47,917 bases of DNA from an uncultured Alistipes sp. (GTDB lineage Bacteria; Bacteroidota; Bacteroidia; Bacteroidales; Rikenellaceae), in contig CASDZP010000021.1 in NCBI GenBank assembly GCA_949285535.1, positions 1-47,917 on the forward strand, written 5' to 3'. Under the pieces are notes generated by a model. It was given only the letters and a program-made list of their open reading frames with translations, searched no databases and was not told the DNA's origin. Both the position numbers and the translations under genes were made by a program. Within the stretch, counting starts at the first letter, position 1. Every line of letters starts with the position of its first letter. Below, piece by piece: positions 28,220-37,316 of this stretch.

Positions 28220-29167
28220 CTATTTGTTCAATGCCGCAACCTGAGCTTTTGCAGTCTCTGCGTTGGGACCAGCTGTTACCATCTGGTAGTATTTGATTGC
28301 TTTGGCGTTGTCGCCTTTTGTCTGTGCGGCAACGGCTACGAGGAAGCAAGCGTTTGATTTAGATTCGTCGTCTGCCTGTGCCGCGATAGCCTGATCGCCT
28401 GCCGCGATGACAGTATCGAAATCTTTGGCGTTGTTTGCAGACTGGAGAAGAAGCATGTTAGCCTGTGAGCTGAGTGAGTCAACGGCGATTGCTTTTTCGA
28501 TAAGGGGTTTTGCCACAGCATAGTCTTCGGCTTTTACAGCAGAAGAGAGAAGGTCGGTGATGTAAGCGTCTTTGGCTGTCTGTGCCGCTTCTGCGTATTT
28601 GCTGTGAGTTTTGCCGAGTTCAATGACTTTTGTGTAGAACTCTTCAGCTTTTTCGAAGTTGCCGAGTTTACCGTAGCACTGTGCAGCCAAAAGCATTGCG
28701 TTGGTGTCTTTTTCGTTTGCCGCAACGGCTTTTTCATAATATTCTGCCGCTTTTGCGTAATCTTCGGCTTTGAGTGCGGTAGAAGCCTGTGCCTGATATA
28801 CTTTTGAAAGTACAGACTCGATTGCGCGTACGCTACCGGGGTCTGCCATTTCAGAGAGTTCTTTTGCTTTTATGAGTTTTTCAGCGGCTGAATCGAAGTT
28901 GCCTGCGCTGGCGTCTTTGACACCGAGGTTACGGTAGCAACGTGCGAGGTATGCCTGCGCTTCGGTCATGGTGGTGAGGCAGTCGTCCTTGCTGCTGTTA
29001 GCCATGTTTATGGTCTCTTCCAGAGCTGTGATTGCGCCTGTGAAGTCTTTGTTGTTATAGAGCGTAGCCGCTTCGTTGAATTTGGTGTTTACTTCGTCGA
29101 GTGTCTGTGCCATCGCTCCCGCGCTGAAGAGGAGGAGTGAGGCGAGGGTCAATAATGTCTTTTTCAT
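28220..29167 (-). CDS. Exported tetratricopeptide repeat protein
   Basis: A 315-residue protein with a classic signal peptide (MKKTLLTLASLLLFSAGAMAQ), so it is periplasmic or membrane-associated from that side. The rest consists of TPR-like helix pairs, clearest at about 55-110 (AYLARCYRNLGVKDASAGNFDSA) and 120-200 (ALKAEDYAKAAEYYEKAVAAN), with further units to the C-terminus. TPR arrays bind partner proteins; the partner is unknown. The product is Ala/Lys-rich with no catalytic motif. It lies 38 bases after tsaE on the same strand and may share its transcript. Confidence 0.88.
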   Translation of the reverse strand: MKKTLLTLASLLLFSAGAMAQTLDEVNTKFNEAATLYNNKDFTGAITALEETINMANSSKDDCLTTMTEAQAYLARCYRNLGVKDASAGNFDSAAEKLIKAKELSEMADPGSVRAIESVLSKVYQAQASTALKAEDYAKAAEYYEKAVAANEKDTNAMLLAAQCYGKLGNFEKAEEFYTKVIELGKTHSKYAEAAQTAKDAYITDLLSSAVKAEDYAVAKPLIEKAIAVDSLSSQANMLLLQSANNAKDFDTVIAAGDQAIAAQADDESKSNACFLVAVAAQTKGDNAKAIKYYQMVTAGPNAETAKAQVAALNK

Positions 29168-29205
29168 ATCGTTTTATTTTCGTTTTGGTTTATTCGTAGT
29201 GTTTT

Positions 29206-29664
29206 TTATATCTCTGTTTTGACATCGATGTATCGTCCGCCTTTGTCGTTGACGGTTATGTCAATCAGTGATATGGATACGGACGGGTCGTCGTATGGAA
29301 TGAGCTGTTCAATCTTCTCGGGCCATTCGACAAGGCACAAAGCTCCGCTATAAAAGTACTCTTCATATCCTAAATCGAACACCTCTTCGAGATTGTCGAT
29401 TCGGTAAAAATCGAAATGATATATCGGTTCGCCGTCTGCTTTCTTATATTCGTTGACCAGCGCGAATGTGGGGCTCGTGACGACATCTTCAACACCCATC
29501 TGTTCGCACAAGGCTTTTATGAGGGTGGTTTTCCCTGCGCCCATCGAACCGTGGAAAAGAACTATTTTTGCTTTATCCTTATCTGTTTTTTCGAGTGTCT
29601 CGACAATGTGTGACGCCACCTCCGGCAAATCATCGGTGTCCGAGACGGAATAGTGATCCTCCAT
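29206..29664 (-). CDS. tsaE: tRNA threonylcarbamoyladenosine biosynthesis ATPase TsaE
   Basis: TsaE works with TsaB and TsaD to form the t6A37 modification of ANN-decoding tRNAs. The 152-residue product has the P-loop HGSMGAGKTTLIKAL (residues 38-52), the TSPTFALVNEY motif and the YHFDFYRI and CLVEWPEKI segments typical of the family. It lies downstream of porX on the same strand but has its own promoter-like sequence at 29691-29722. Confidence 0.96.
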   Translation of the reverse strand: MEDHYSVSDTDDLPEVASHIVETLEKTDKDKAKIVLFHGSMGAGKTTLIKALCEQMGVEDVVTSPTFALVNEYKKADGEPIYHFDFYRIDNLEEVFDLGYEEYFYSGALCLVEWPEKIEQLIPYDDPSVSISLIDITVNDKGGRYIDVKTEI

Positions 29665-29690
29665 TATATCTTTTTAAATTATCATTACAA

Positions 29691-29722
29691 CAAAAGTAAT
29701 TAATTCAACTAAAAAAAACAAT
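29691..29722 (-). promoter_or_regulatory. Candidate promoter of tsaE
   Basis: On the minus strand TACTTTTG (29691-29698) fits TAnnTTTG, and ATTG (29719-29722) lies at 20-base spacing where TTTG is expected (3 of 4 matches). Confidence 0.5.
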
Positions 29723-29785
29723 ACGTTTCGATAATTTACACTATTGATTTTACTTATTTCCCGTATGTTTTTTTACTTTTTTTCG

Positions 29786-31336
29786 TTATCTGGGGCTAAG
29801 CACGATGAACGGGACAATCATCTCTTCCATCGACACTCCGCCGTGCTGGAATGTGTTTCGGTAATATCTGACGTAATGGTTATAGTTGTTGGGATAGACC
29901 AAAAAGTCGCTGCCTGTGGCGAAGACATAGCTTGAGGTTATGTTTGACTTCGGCAGGTGTACTTTTTCGGGTTCCGTTATCTCGAACACCTCTTTGGGGT
30001 TATAGTTGAGGTTTCGTCCTGTCTTATATCTCAGATTTGTGCTTGTCTCACGGTCACCGAGTATTTTTATCGGGTTATCGACGTGAGTCGTTCCGTGGTC
30101 TGAAGTGATAATGAGTGTATGTCCTTTTTCAGAGAGACGTCTCATTATCTCAAGCAGGTCGGAGTGTTCGAACCATGAGCGTGTGAGTGACCTGAAGGCG
30201 GCTTCGTCCTCGGCGAGTTCGCGGATTATCTCGGTGTCCGTTCTGGCGTGCGAGAGGATGTCGAGGAAGTTATACACTATGACCGACAGGTCGTTGTTAT
30301 AGAATTTGTCGAGGTTATCGACAAGTTTTTTACCTGAATCGGGGCGTACGAGCTTGTCGAAGCTCATACGGTAGTTGCGTCCGAGCGACTGGAGTTGGCG
30401 ACGGAGGAAGTCCTCCTCGTACTGGTTTTTGCCGCCTTCCTCGTTGTCGTTAAGCCACAGACCCGGCATTATCTTTTCTATTGCGGCGGGGGTGAGACCC
30501 GCGAAGAGAGCGTTTCGGGCGTATTGTGTGGCGGTGGGCAGGATGCTGCAATAGAACTCCTCGGAGGTTACGTCACAGAAGCCTCGCATGAGAGGGCGTA
30601 TCATCAGCCACTGGTCATACCTGAAATTGTCGATAAGCATGAACACGACTTTTTTGTGCTTATCGACGATTGGAAACACTTTGTTTCTCAACAGGGTATG
30701 CGACATAATGGGACGGCTCAATGTCTTATCCTTGAACCACTCCTCATAGTTGCGTTTTATGAACTTGGCGTATTCGTTGTTTGCCTCTGTCTTCTGGTAG
30801 TTGAGCACCTCGCGCATGCTCTTGTCGCTGTTGTCGCTCAGCTCTATGTCCCAGCCGACGAGTTTTTTGTATATCACGCACCATTCGTCGAATGAACGAG
30901 CCTCAGAGAAGAGCGTGTTTATATGTGCGAATTGCTGGCGATAGTCTTCGGTGTTGGTCTGGCTGACAAGGGTGTCGGCGTGCAGATTTTTCTTTATCGA
31001 CAGCAGTACTTGGTTCGGATTGACGGGCTTTATCAGATAGTCGGCTATTTTAGAACCGACGGCTCTGTCCATGATGTTCTCCTCCTCGCTTTTTGTGACC
31101 ATTACCACAGGGGTATCGGGGCGTATTTCTTTTATTTTGGCGAGTGTTTCGAGACCTGTCATGCCAGGCATCATCTCGTCGAGGATAATCAGGTCGTAGC
31201 GGTTTTCCCCTATTGCGTCGAGCGCGTCGTAACCGTTGTTACAGCAGTCGATGCTGTAACCTTTGTCTTTGAGAAAAAGAAGGTGGGGTTTGAGCAGTTC
31301 TATTTCGTCGTCAACCCACAATATATTGGCGTTCAT
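29786..31336 (-). CDS. porX: PorX-type response regulator with PglZ-like phosphatase domain
   Basis: PorX is a two-domain regulator of the type IX secretion system in Bacteroidota. The 516-residue protein has an N-terminal receiver domain (about 1-125, phospho-acceptor Asp near residue 53 in LIILDEMMPG, Thr/Lys in VMVTKSEEE) and a C-terminal PglZ/alkaline-phosphatase-like domain (about 160-516) with DNFRYDQW, a TSDHGTTHVD metal-binding motif and RYKTGRNLNYN. Studied PorX proteins act with the PorY kinase and an ECF sigma factor and hydrolyse oligonucleotides. PorX-like genes also occur in species lacking the secretion system, so they do not prove one here. Confidence 0.93.
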   Translation of the reverse strand: MNANILWVDDEIELLKPHLLFLKDKGYSIDCCNNGYDALDAIGENRYDLIILDEMMPGMTGLETLAKIKEIRPDTPVVMVTKSEEENIMDRAVGSKIADYLIKPVNPNQVLLSIKKNLHADTLVSQTNTEDYRQQFAHINTLFSEARSFDEWCVIYKKLVGWDIELSDNSDKSMREVLNYQKTEANNEYAKFIKRNYEEWFKDKTLSRPIMSHTLLRNKVFPIVDKHKKVVFMLIDNFRYDQWLMIRPLMRGFCDVTSEEFYCSILPTATQYARNALFAGLTPAAIEKIMPGLWLNDNEEGGKNQYEEDFLRRQLQSLGRNYRMSFDKLVRPDSGKKLVDNLDKFYNNDLSVIVYNFLDILSHARTDTEIIRELAEDEAAFRSLTRSWFEHSDLLEIMRRLSEKGHTLIITSDHGTTHVDNPIKILGDRETSTNLRYKTGRNLNYNPKEVFEITEPEKVHLPKSNITSSYVFATGSDFLVYPNNYNHYVRYYRNTFQHGGVSMEEMIVPFIVLSPR

Positions 31337-31695
31337 CTTGAATCCTTATTTTGAATATACCTTTGATTTTATAACGTTTTGCACCTCTTTTATATTGTGA
31401 AACGTAGTGTTTTTAGGCGTTTCCACACTATTTTTATATTTAGAAGTCAAGATAGCGAATAAATTTTTATTAATGATGTTTTTGTGAAAATAAATTTCAT
31501 GTTTTTATCCTTTTTTAAGTCATGCTTTTTGAAAATATTTATCACATATTAAATTAACCTGTTTTTGCTTTTCATTGATAAATATATAATAATTGCATAC
31601 TTATATACTCACATACTCATATCGTACCTACGACAATTCAATATATATAATATCTTTTATCTGTTTTTACCCGTTATTACCGCTTATTAATCATT
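31337..31695. other. AT-rich non-coding stretch upstream of porX
   Basis: About 350 bp, very AT-rich, with no gene recognised. It ends at the tail of repeat copy C. No full TTTG/TAnnTTTG promoter for porX was found. Confidence 0.5.
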
Positions 31696-31829
31696 AGGCT
31701 ATGCACGGTTGGATGCTGACTTCCAGAAAGATAATGAGCCAAATGGGTATGACATGGTCAAAAGGGGCTGTGCCCCCTCGTTTTGGTTACTTTGTCGAGG
31801 GACAAAGTAACTCCCGCGGAAGGCGCCAA
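31696..31829 (-). repeat. Dispersed hairpin repeat, copy C
   Basis: On the minus strand it reads GGCGCCTTCCGCGGGAG, then the shared core stems and a tail ending near GCATAGCCTA. It lacks most of the GC-rich head present in copies B, D and E. It points away from the nifJ 3' end, matching the orientation rule seen for the other copies. Confidence 0.87.
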
Positions 31830-31831
31830 TC

Positions 31832-32073
31832 GAAGCTAACGCAAAATGGCATTACTCAACCTATAAACGCTTCGCGCAATGAACTACTCTGAGACAGAGG
31901 AATAACAGCTGTTTCATAAAACCACTATTCATAAAAAAAGGATTGCTCAGTAATTTGAGCAATCCTTTTTTATGTATAATGGTTTTATGAAACAGCTGTT
32001 ATTCCTCTGTCTCAGAGTAGTTCATTGCGGCGAAGCGTTTATAGGTCGAGTAACGCCATTTTGCGTTAGCTTC
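31832..32073. repeat. Long imperfect palindrome over the nifJ end
   Basis: The nifJ terminator and last 75 bases (31956-32073, minus-strand gene) are matched by an inverted copy at 31832-31949. Differences include a 1-base deletion and a few transitions, so the copy no longer encodes the nifJ frame. The copy ends 2-3 bases from repeat copy C. Confidence 0.88.
31940..31965 (-). terminator. Intrinsic terminator of nifJ
   Basis: A 10-bp stem (31940-31949 with 31956-31965) is flanked by A and T runs on both sides, so it would work in both directions. It is the centre of the nifJ palindrome. Confidence 0.88.
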
Positions 32074-35000
32074 AGATGCTGCGAAGAGCTCTTTGGCTTC
32101 GTCGGGGAATGATTTGAGCAGAGAGGTGTAGCGAACCTCGTTGTTGATGAAGTTCTGGAACTCTTCCCACTTGGGCTCTTTAGAGTCAAGAGTGAAGGGG
32201 TTCTGACCTTTCTCTATCAACGTGGGGTTGTAACGCCACAAGTGCCAGTAACCGCACTCAACAGCACGTTTCTCAGTGAGCTGTGATACGCCCATGCCAC
32301 CCTTGATACCGTGGTTGATACAGGGAGCGTAAGCTATCACCAAAGAGGGACCGTCATAAGCTTCCGCCTCTTTGATAGCCTGGAAGTACTGGTTGTGGTT
32401 TGCACCCATCGCAACCTGCGCAACATATACATAACCGTAAGTCATCGCCATTGCGCCGAGGTCTTTCTTGCGTACACGTTTACCCGCTGACGCGAATTTC
32501 GCTACCGCACCGATGGGAGTCGATTTAGACGACTGACCACCTGTGTTAGAGTAAACCTCGGTGTCGAGAACGAGTACGTTCACATTCTCGCCTGACGCCA
32601 ATACGTGGTCGAGACCGCCGTATCCGATGTCGTATGCCCAACCGTCACCACCGAATATCCAGGTAGATTTGCGAACGAGGTACTGTTTGAGCTCTACAAT
32701 CTGCTTGCAAGCCGCGCAGTTGCATTTCTCTGCCAACGGGAGAAGTTTCTCTGCCGCTGCTTTAGATGCCTCGTATGAAGAGAAGCCGTCAATCCACTCC
32801 TGCATAGCCGCTTTGATTTCGGCACTACATTCGTTGCAGTTGGCGATAGCGTCTTTCATAGTATCTTTCAGACGGTTGCGAAGAGTGTTCACACCTGTGT
32901 TGATACCGAGACCAAACTCTGCGTTATCCTCGAACAGTGAGTTTGCCCATGCGGGACCGTGTCCTTCGCTGTTGGTGCAGTAGGGAGTAGAGGGAGCCGA
33001 ACCGCCATAGATTGAAGAGCAACCTGTCGCGTTGGCGATGTTCATGTGGTCGCCGAACAGCTGGGTGATAGTCTTGATGTAAGGTGTCTCACCGCAACCC
33101 GCACATGCGCCAGAGAACTCGAAGAGGGGCTGTTCGAACTGGCTGTTCTTAACGCTGCGTGTCTTGTCAGCAACGACTTTGTAGCCAACCTCTTTGTGCA
33201 TATAGATGAAACGTTCTGCCTCGCCTTTTTCAAGCTGGCTTTCGAGCGGTTTCATAACCAACGCCTTGTTGGGAGCGGGGCATATGTTAGCACAGTTGCC
33301 ACAACCTGTACAGTCGAGCGGGCTGACCTGCATCTTGAACTTGTACTCTTTCAGAGCGCCGTTGCCCTGTACCGTAACTGTTCCTTCGGGAGCAGCTGCC
33401 GCTTCAGCCTCTGTGAGGAGGAAGGGACGGATTGCAGCGTGGGGACATACGTATGCGCACTGGTTACACTGGATACAGTTTTCCGCCTGCCATTCGGGTA
33501 CGTTAACCGCGATACCGCGTTTCTCGTACTGTGCTGTGCCGGCTTCCCATGTACCGTCTTCGCGTCCTTTGAACACGCTTACGGGCAGGTCGTCACCTTT
33601 GAGCGCGTTGATGGGGTTGACAATCTTGGCGATGAATTCGGGTACGTCACCGTGGTTCTCAGCCGCGGGAGTGATTGACGCCCATTCCGCGGGAATCTCA
33701 ACTTTGGTTACGTTGGCACCCGCTTCGACAGCCGCGTAGTTCTTGTTGACGATGTCTTCGCCTTTCTTGCCGTATGATTTGTAGATGGCTTTTTTCATGT
33801 GTTCAACGGCGCTGTCATAGGGAATGACGCCTGAAACCTTGAAGAAGGCGCTCTGCATGATTGTGTTGGTACGAGACCCAAGACCGAGCTCGGCAGCAAT
33901 CTTCGTAGCGTTGATGATGTAGAAATTGATATGGTGTTCAGCCATATATTTCTTCATGTCGTCGGGAAGATGTTTCTTGGTAGTCTCTTCATCCCAAACG
34001 CTGTTCAGAAGGAATGTACCGCCGTTTTTGAGACCTTTGAGAAGGTCATATTTGCCGAGGTAAGAGGGAACGTGACAAGCCACGAAGTCGGGAGTGGTCA
34101 CCAGATAGGGCGAGTTGATGGGGTTGTCGCCGAATCTCAGGTGTGAGCTGGTGTAACCGCCTGATTTCTTCGAGTCGTATGAGAAGTAAGCCTGGCAGTA
34201 TTTGTCTGTCGCCTCACCGATAATCTTGATTGAGTTTTTGTTCGCACCCACGGTACCGTCAGAGCCAAGACCGATGAAACGAGCCTCGAAGAGACCTTCG
34301 TGGTCGAGGTGGAGTTCGGGACCTACGGGGAGCGATTTGAATGTCACGTCATCTACGATACCGACAACGAACTGATTTTTGGGTTCAGCCATTTTGAGGT
34401 TTTCGTAAACGGCGAGCATCTGTGCGGGAGTGGTGTCTTTAGACGAGAGACCGTAACGGCCGCCGACGATAATCGGGGCGTTCTCCTTGCCGTAGAAGAG
34501 CTCTTTGATGTCGAGGTAGAGGGGATCGCCGTTCGCGCCCGGTTCTTTTGTTCTGTCGAGAACGCAGATTCTCTTGACATTCTTGGGAAGAGCCTGCATG
34601 AAGTATTTCGCAGAGAAGGGGCGATAGAGGTGAACAGAGATAAGACCCACCTTTTCGCCTTTCTTGGCGAGGTATGCGATAGTCTCGCGTATGGTGTCGG
34701 TAACAGAACCCATCGCCACGATGATGTTTTCCGCTTCGGGGTCACCGTAGTAGTTGAAGGGAGCGTACTGACGGCCTGTTATGCGGCTGATTTCTTTCAT
34801 GCAGTCAGCCACCATGTCGGGAACTGCCTCATAGAAAGAGTTGGCTGCCTCACGTGACTGGAAGTAGATGTCGGGGTTCTGCGCGGTACCTCTTGTCACG
34901 GGATGTTCGGGATTGAGGGCGCGGGCACGGAACTCTGCGAGAGCCTGTTTGTCGAACAGCGGTTCGAGGTCTTCCATTTCGAGAGCCTCGATTTTCTGAA

Positions 35001-35544
35001 TCTCATGTGATGTGCGGAAACCGTCGAATATGTTCATGAACGGAACGCGCGATTTGAGCGACACGATGTGAGAAACGGCAGAGAGGTCCATTACCTCCTG
35101 AACGCCGCCCGACATAAGCATCGCGAAGCCTGTCTGGCGTGTAGCCATGACGTCCTGATGGTCACCGAAGATTGAGAGTGCCTGAGCCGCGAGCGCACGA
35201 GCCGATACGTGGAACACGCCAGGAAGAAGCTCTCCCGAAATCTTGTACATGTTGGGAATCATCAGAAGCAAACCCTGTGAGGCGGTGAAGGTAGAGGTGA
35301 GGGCACCGCTCTGGAGTGAGCCGTGAACGGCACCGGCAGCTCCTGCCTCAGATTGCATCTCAACGACCTTGACGGTCTGTCCGAAGATGTTCTTACGGCC
35401 TGAAGCCGACCATTCGTCAACAAGCTCTGCCATTGTTGACGAGGGTGTGATGGGGTAGATAGCCGCCACTTCGCTGAACATGTAGGCGATGTGAGCCGCG
35501 GCATAGTTACCGTCACAGGTGATGAATTTTTTTTGCTTAGTCAT
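31999..35544 (-). CDS. nifJ: Pyruvate:ferredoxin (flavodoxin) oxidoreductase
   Basis: This enzyme oxidises pyruvate to acetyl-CoA and CO2 and reduces ferredoxin, the standard pyruvate-oxidising step of anaerobic Bacteroidales. The 1181-residue protein is the fused single-chain form: an N-terminal pyruvate-binding domain (YPITPSSTMAE near 30), the gamma domain, a two-[4Fe-4S] ferredoxin-like insert (CIQCNQCAYVCPHA and CTGCGNCANICPAP, near 690-760), and the C-terminal TPP domain with GDGWAYDIGYGG and EVYSNTGGQSSKS. Further cluster cysteines occur in CAGCGETPY. It is transcribed alone. Its 3' end forms a long palindrome. Confidence 0.98.
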   Translation of the reverse strand: MTKQKKFITCDGNYAAAHIAYMFSEVAAIYPITPSSTMAELVDEWSASGRKNIFGQTVKVVEMQSEAGAAGAVHGSLQSGALTSTFTASQGLLLMIPNMYKISGELLPGVFHVSARALAAQALSIFGDHQDVMATRQTGFAMLMSGGVQEVMDLSAVSHIVSLKSRVPFMNIFDGFRTSHEIQKIEALEMEDLEPLFDKQALAEFRARALNPEHPVTRGTAQNPDIYFQSREAANSFYEAVPDMVADCMKEISRITGRQYAPFNYYGDPEAENIIVAMGSVTDTIRETIAYLAKKGEKVGLISVHLYRPFSAKYFMQALPKNVKRICVLDRTKEPGANGDPLYLDIKELFYGKENAPIIVGGRYGLSSKDTTPAQMLAVYENLKMAEPKNQFVVGIVDDVTFKSLPVGPELHLDHEGLFEARFIGLGSDGTVGANKNSIKIIGEATDKYCQAYFSYDSKKSGGYTSSHLRFGDNPINSPYLVTTPDFVACHVPSYLGKYDLLKGLKNGGTFLLNSVWDEETTKKHLPDDMKKYMAEHHINFYIINATKIAAELGLGSRTNTIMQSAFFKVSGVIPYDSAVEHMKKAIYKSYGKKGEDIVNKNYAAVEAGANVTKVEIPAEWASITPAAENHGDVPEFIAKIVNPINALKGDDLPVSVFKGREDGTWEAGTAQYEKRGIAVNVPEWQAENCIQCNQCAYVCPHAAIRPFLLTEAEAAAAPEGTVTVQGNGALKEYKFKMQVSPLDCTGCGNCANICPAPNKALVMKPLESQLEKGEAERFIYMHKEVGYKVVADKTRSVKNSQFEQPLFEFSGACAGCGETPYIKTITQLFGDHMNIANATGCSSIYGGSAPSTPYCTNSEGHGPAWANSLFEDNAEFGLGINTGVNTLRNRLKDTMKDAIANCNECSAEIKAAMQEWIDGFSSYEASKAAAEKLLPLAEKCNCAACKQIVELKQYLVRKSTWIFGGDGWAYDIGYGGLDHVLASGENVNVLVLDTEVYSNTGGQSSKSTPIGAVAKFASAGKRVRKKDLGAMAMTYGYVYVAQVAMGANHNQYFQAIKEAEAYDGPSLVIAYAPCINHGIKGGMGVSQLTEKRAVECGYWHLWRYNPTLIEKGQNPFTLDSKEPKWEEFQNFINNEVRYTSLLKSFPDEAKELFAASEANAKWRYSTYKRFAAMNYSETEE

Positions 35545-35626
35545 TTCTATTAAACGTTAATGTCAATATAATAGCAAGTCAAAAACAAGAAACGGACGCG
35601 TTACGGACACGTCTCATTTCAAGATA

Positions 35627-35634
35627 CAAATATA
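35627..35634 (-). promoter_or_regulatory. -7 element of nifJ
   Basis: On the minus strand TATATTTG matches TAnnTTTG, 82 bases before the nifJ ATG. TTTG copies lie 12 and 23 bases away rather than at the ideal 19, so the full promoter is uncertain. Confidence 0.5.
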
Positions 35635-35682
35635 TCAAATTACATTCAAAAAACACTCAAAAAAGTGTAAAACGACAATATT

Positions 35683-36444
35683 TTACAAAATCTTGACAAG
35701 TTTTTCCTTCAACACGACCGCCGACAGGTTGGAATAGAGCATTCCGTTATCGACATACGATATTCGACCCGTCTGCTCCGACACCACCACAACCACGGCG
35801 TCCGTCGTCTCGCTTACACCTATCGCCGCCCTGTGTCTCATGCCCAGCGACGCCGGTATGTCGAGCCTTTCGGTCTGTGGAAGCACGCATCGAGCGGCGG
35901 CTATTCTGCCGTTGCTAATTATCATCGCTCCGTCGTGCAGGGGCGAGTTCTTGAAAAAGATTGTCTCTATCAGCCTGTGCGATATTTTCGCGCTGATTGC
36001 GTCGCCCGTGTCCTGTATCAGATTGAGGTTGTTTCGCCTTGTGAACACTATCAACGCTCCGCAACGCTGGCTTGCCATGTTCTCGCAGGCGGTCACCACC
36101 TCGTCGATGTATCCGCTCTGGTCGTTGCCCGAAAGAGTGCCGCTGAGTCGTCGGCTGAAGTTGGAGAAATATTTGTTTCCGAAGTAGATGAGCAGACGGC
36201 GTATCTCCTGCTGGAAGACCACGATGAGGGCTATCACGCCCACACTCATGATTTGACCCATGATAGAGGCGAGCAGTTCCATGTTGAACGCCCTTACGAA
36301 TATCCAGAAAAGGTAGAATATGAACACCCCTATGAACAGCGAAAAGGCGTTCGTACCCTTTATCATCTTGTATATCTGGTACATCAATGCCCCTACAAGA
36401 ATGATGTCTATGATGTCCGTTATTTTAATCGCGAAGAAATCCAT
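35683..36444 (-). CDS. cdaA: Diadenylate cyclase CdaA
   Basis: CdaA makes cyclic di-AMP from two ATP at the inner membrane. The 253-residue protein has three N-terminal hydrophobic segments (about 11-29, 33-52, 60-78) and a DAC (DisA_N) domain with the catalytic DGA motif at 171-173 and the RHR motif at 203-205 (GMRHRAA). It starts one base after the folP stop; the folP-cdaA pair is common in Bacteroidota. No c-di-AMP phosphodiesterase is present here. Confidence 0.95.
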   Translation of the reverse strand: MDFFAIKITDIIDIILVGALMYQIYKMIKGTNAFSLFIGVFIFYLFWIFVRAFNMELLASIMGQIMSVGVIALIVVFQQEIRRLLIYFGNKYFSNFSRRLSGTLSGNDQSGYIDEVVTACENMASQRCGALIVFTRRNNLNLIQDTGDAISAKISHRLIETIFFKNSPLHDGAMIISNGRIAAARCVLPQTERLDIPASLGMRHRAAIGVSETTDAVVVVVSEQTGRISYVDNGMLYSNLSAVVLKEKLVKIL

Positions 36445-36445
36445 G

Positions 36446-37306
36446 TCAGCGTAATGTTTCGGCCTGTTCCGTCATCGCCTCGAACAGCTTTATCGTCTGT
36501 GCGGCCTCTTTGGAGTCGTGTACCCTCAATATGTTGGCGCCTCTTTCGAGGGCGGCGAAGTTGAGCGCCGTCGTGCCGTTGAGCGCCTCCGAGGGTGTCA
36601 ATCCGAGTGTGCGCCACACCATTGTCTTGCGTGAGAGCCCGACAAGTATCGGTCTGCCGAATATGCCGAAGCGTTCGAGATTATACAGAAGCTCGAAGTT
36701 CTGCTCCGTGGTCTTGGCGAAACCGAATCCGGGGTCTATAATCACGTCTCCGAGACCCTTTTTCTCAAAGAGTTCAAGTCTGTCGCAGAAATAGCGAATC
36801 ACATCGTCGGTCACGTTGTCGTAGTTAGTCATCGCCTGCATTGTGTCGGGAGTGCCCCTCATGTGCATGGCGATGTAGGGCAGTTTGTATTCCGCCACGA
36901 AGTCGAGCATATAGGGGTCGCCCTCGCCCGCCGTAATGTCGTTTATGATGACGGGACCGAAGCTGTCCACTATTCTCTTTGCCACGGACGCCCTGAAGGT
37001 ATCGACCGAGATTACCATATCCTCGCCGAATCCTTTTTTGATACGCTCTACCGCCCATAACACCCTGAACAGCTCCTGCTCTGCGGAGACGTCGTCGGCG
37101 CCGGGGCGTGACGAATATCCGCCTATGTCTATTATCTGCGTTCCGCCTTCGAGGTGCTTGCTCACGGCGTCCATCAGGGCGGCGTCATCGTTGATTCGGG
37201 AGCGGTCGTAGAAAGAGTCGGGCGTCATGTTGACGATACCCATGACGGTATGACCGCCGAGGTCGTAAAGCTCGCCGCCGTAACGCATAAAGTAGCTCGG
37301 TCTCAT
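36446..37306 (-). CDS. folP: Dihydropteroate synthase
   Basis: FolP condenses dihydropterin pyrophosphate with p-aminobenzoate in folate synthesis and is the sulfonamide target. The 286-residue protein has the signatures MGIVNMTPDSFYDRS (near 23) and IIDIGGYSSRPGAD (near 58), then VIIDPGFGFAKT for pterin binding and LRVHD near the C-terminus. It lies between the DUF4831 gene (10-base gap) and cdaA (1-base gap) on the same strand. Confidence 0.97.
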   Translation of the reverse strand: MRPSYFMRYGGELYDLGGHTVMGIVNMTPDSFYDRSRINDDAALMDAVSKHLEGGTQIIDIGGYSSRPGADDVSAEQELFRVLWAVERIKKGFGEDMVISVDTFRASVAKRIVDSFGPVIINDITAGEGDPYMLDFVAEYKLPYIAMHMRGTPDTMQAMTNYDNVTDDVIRYFCDRLELFEKKGLGDVIIDPGFGFAKTTEQNFELLYNLERFGIFGRPILVGLSRKTMVWRTLGLTPSEALNGTTALNFAALERGANILRVHDSKEAAQTIKLFEAMTEQAETLR

Positions 37307-37316
37307 CCTGCGCTCG

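Noticed and set aside
30395..31354. Long plus-strand open frames opposite porX
   Set aside because: They are shadows of porX; the receiver and PglZ-like motifs are all on the minus strand.
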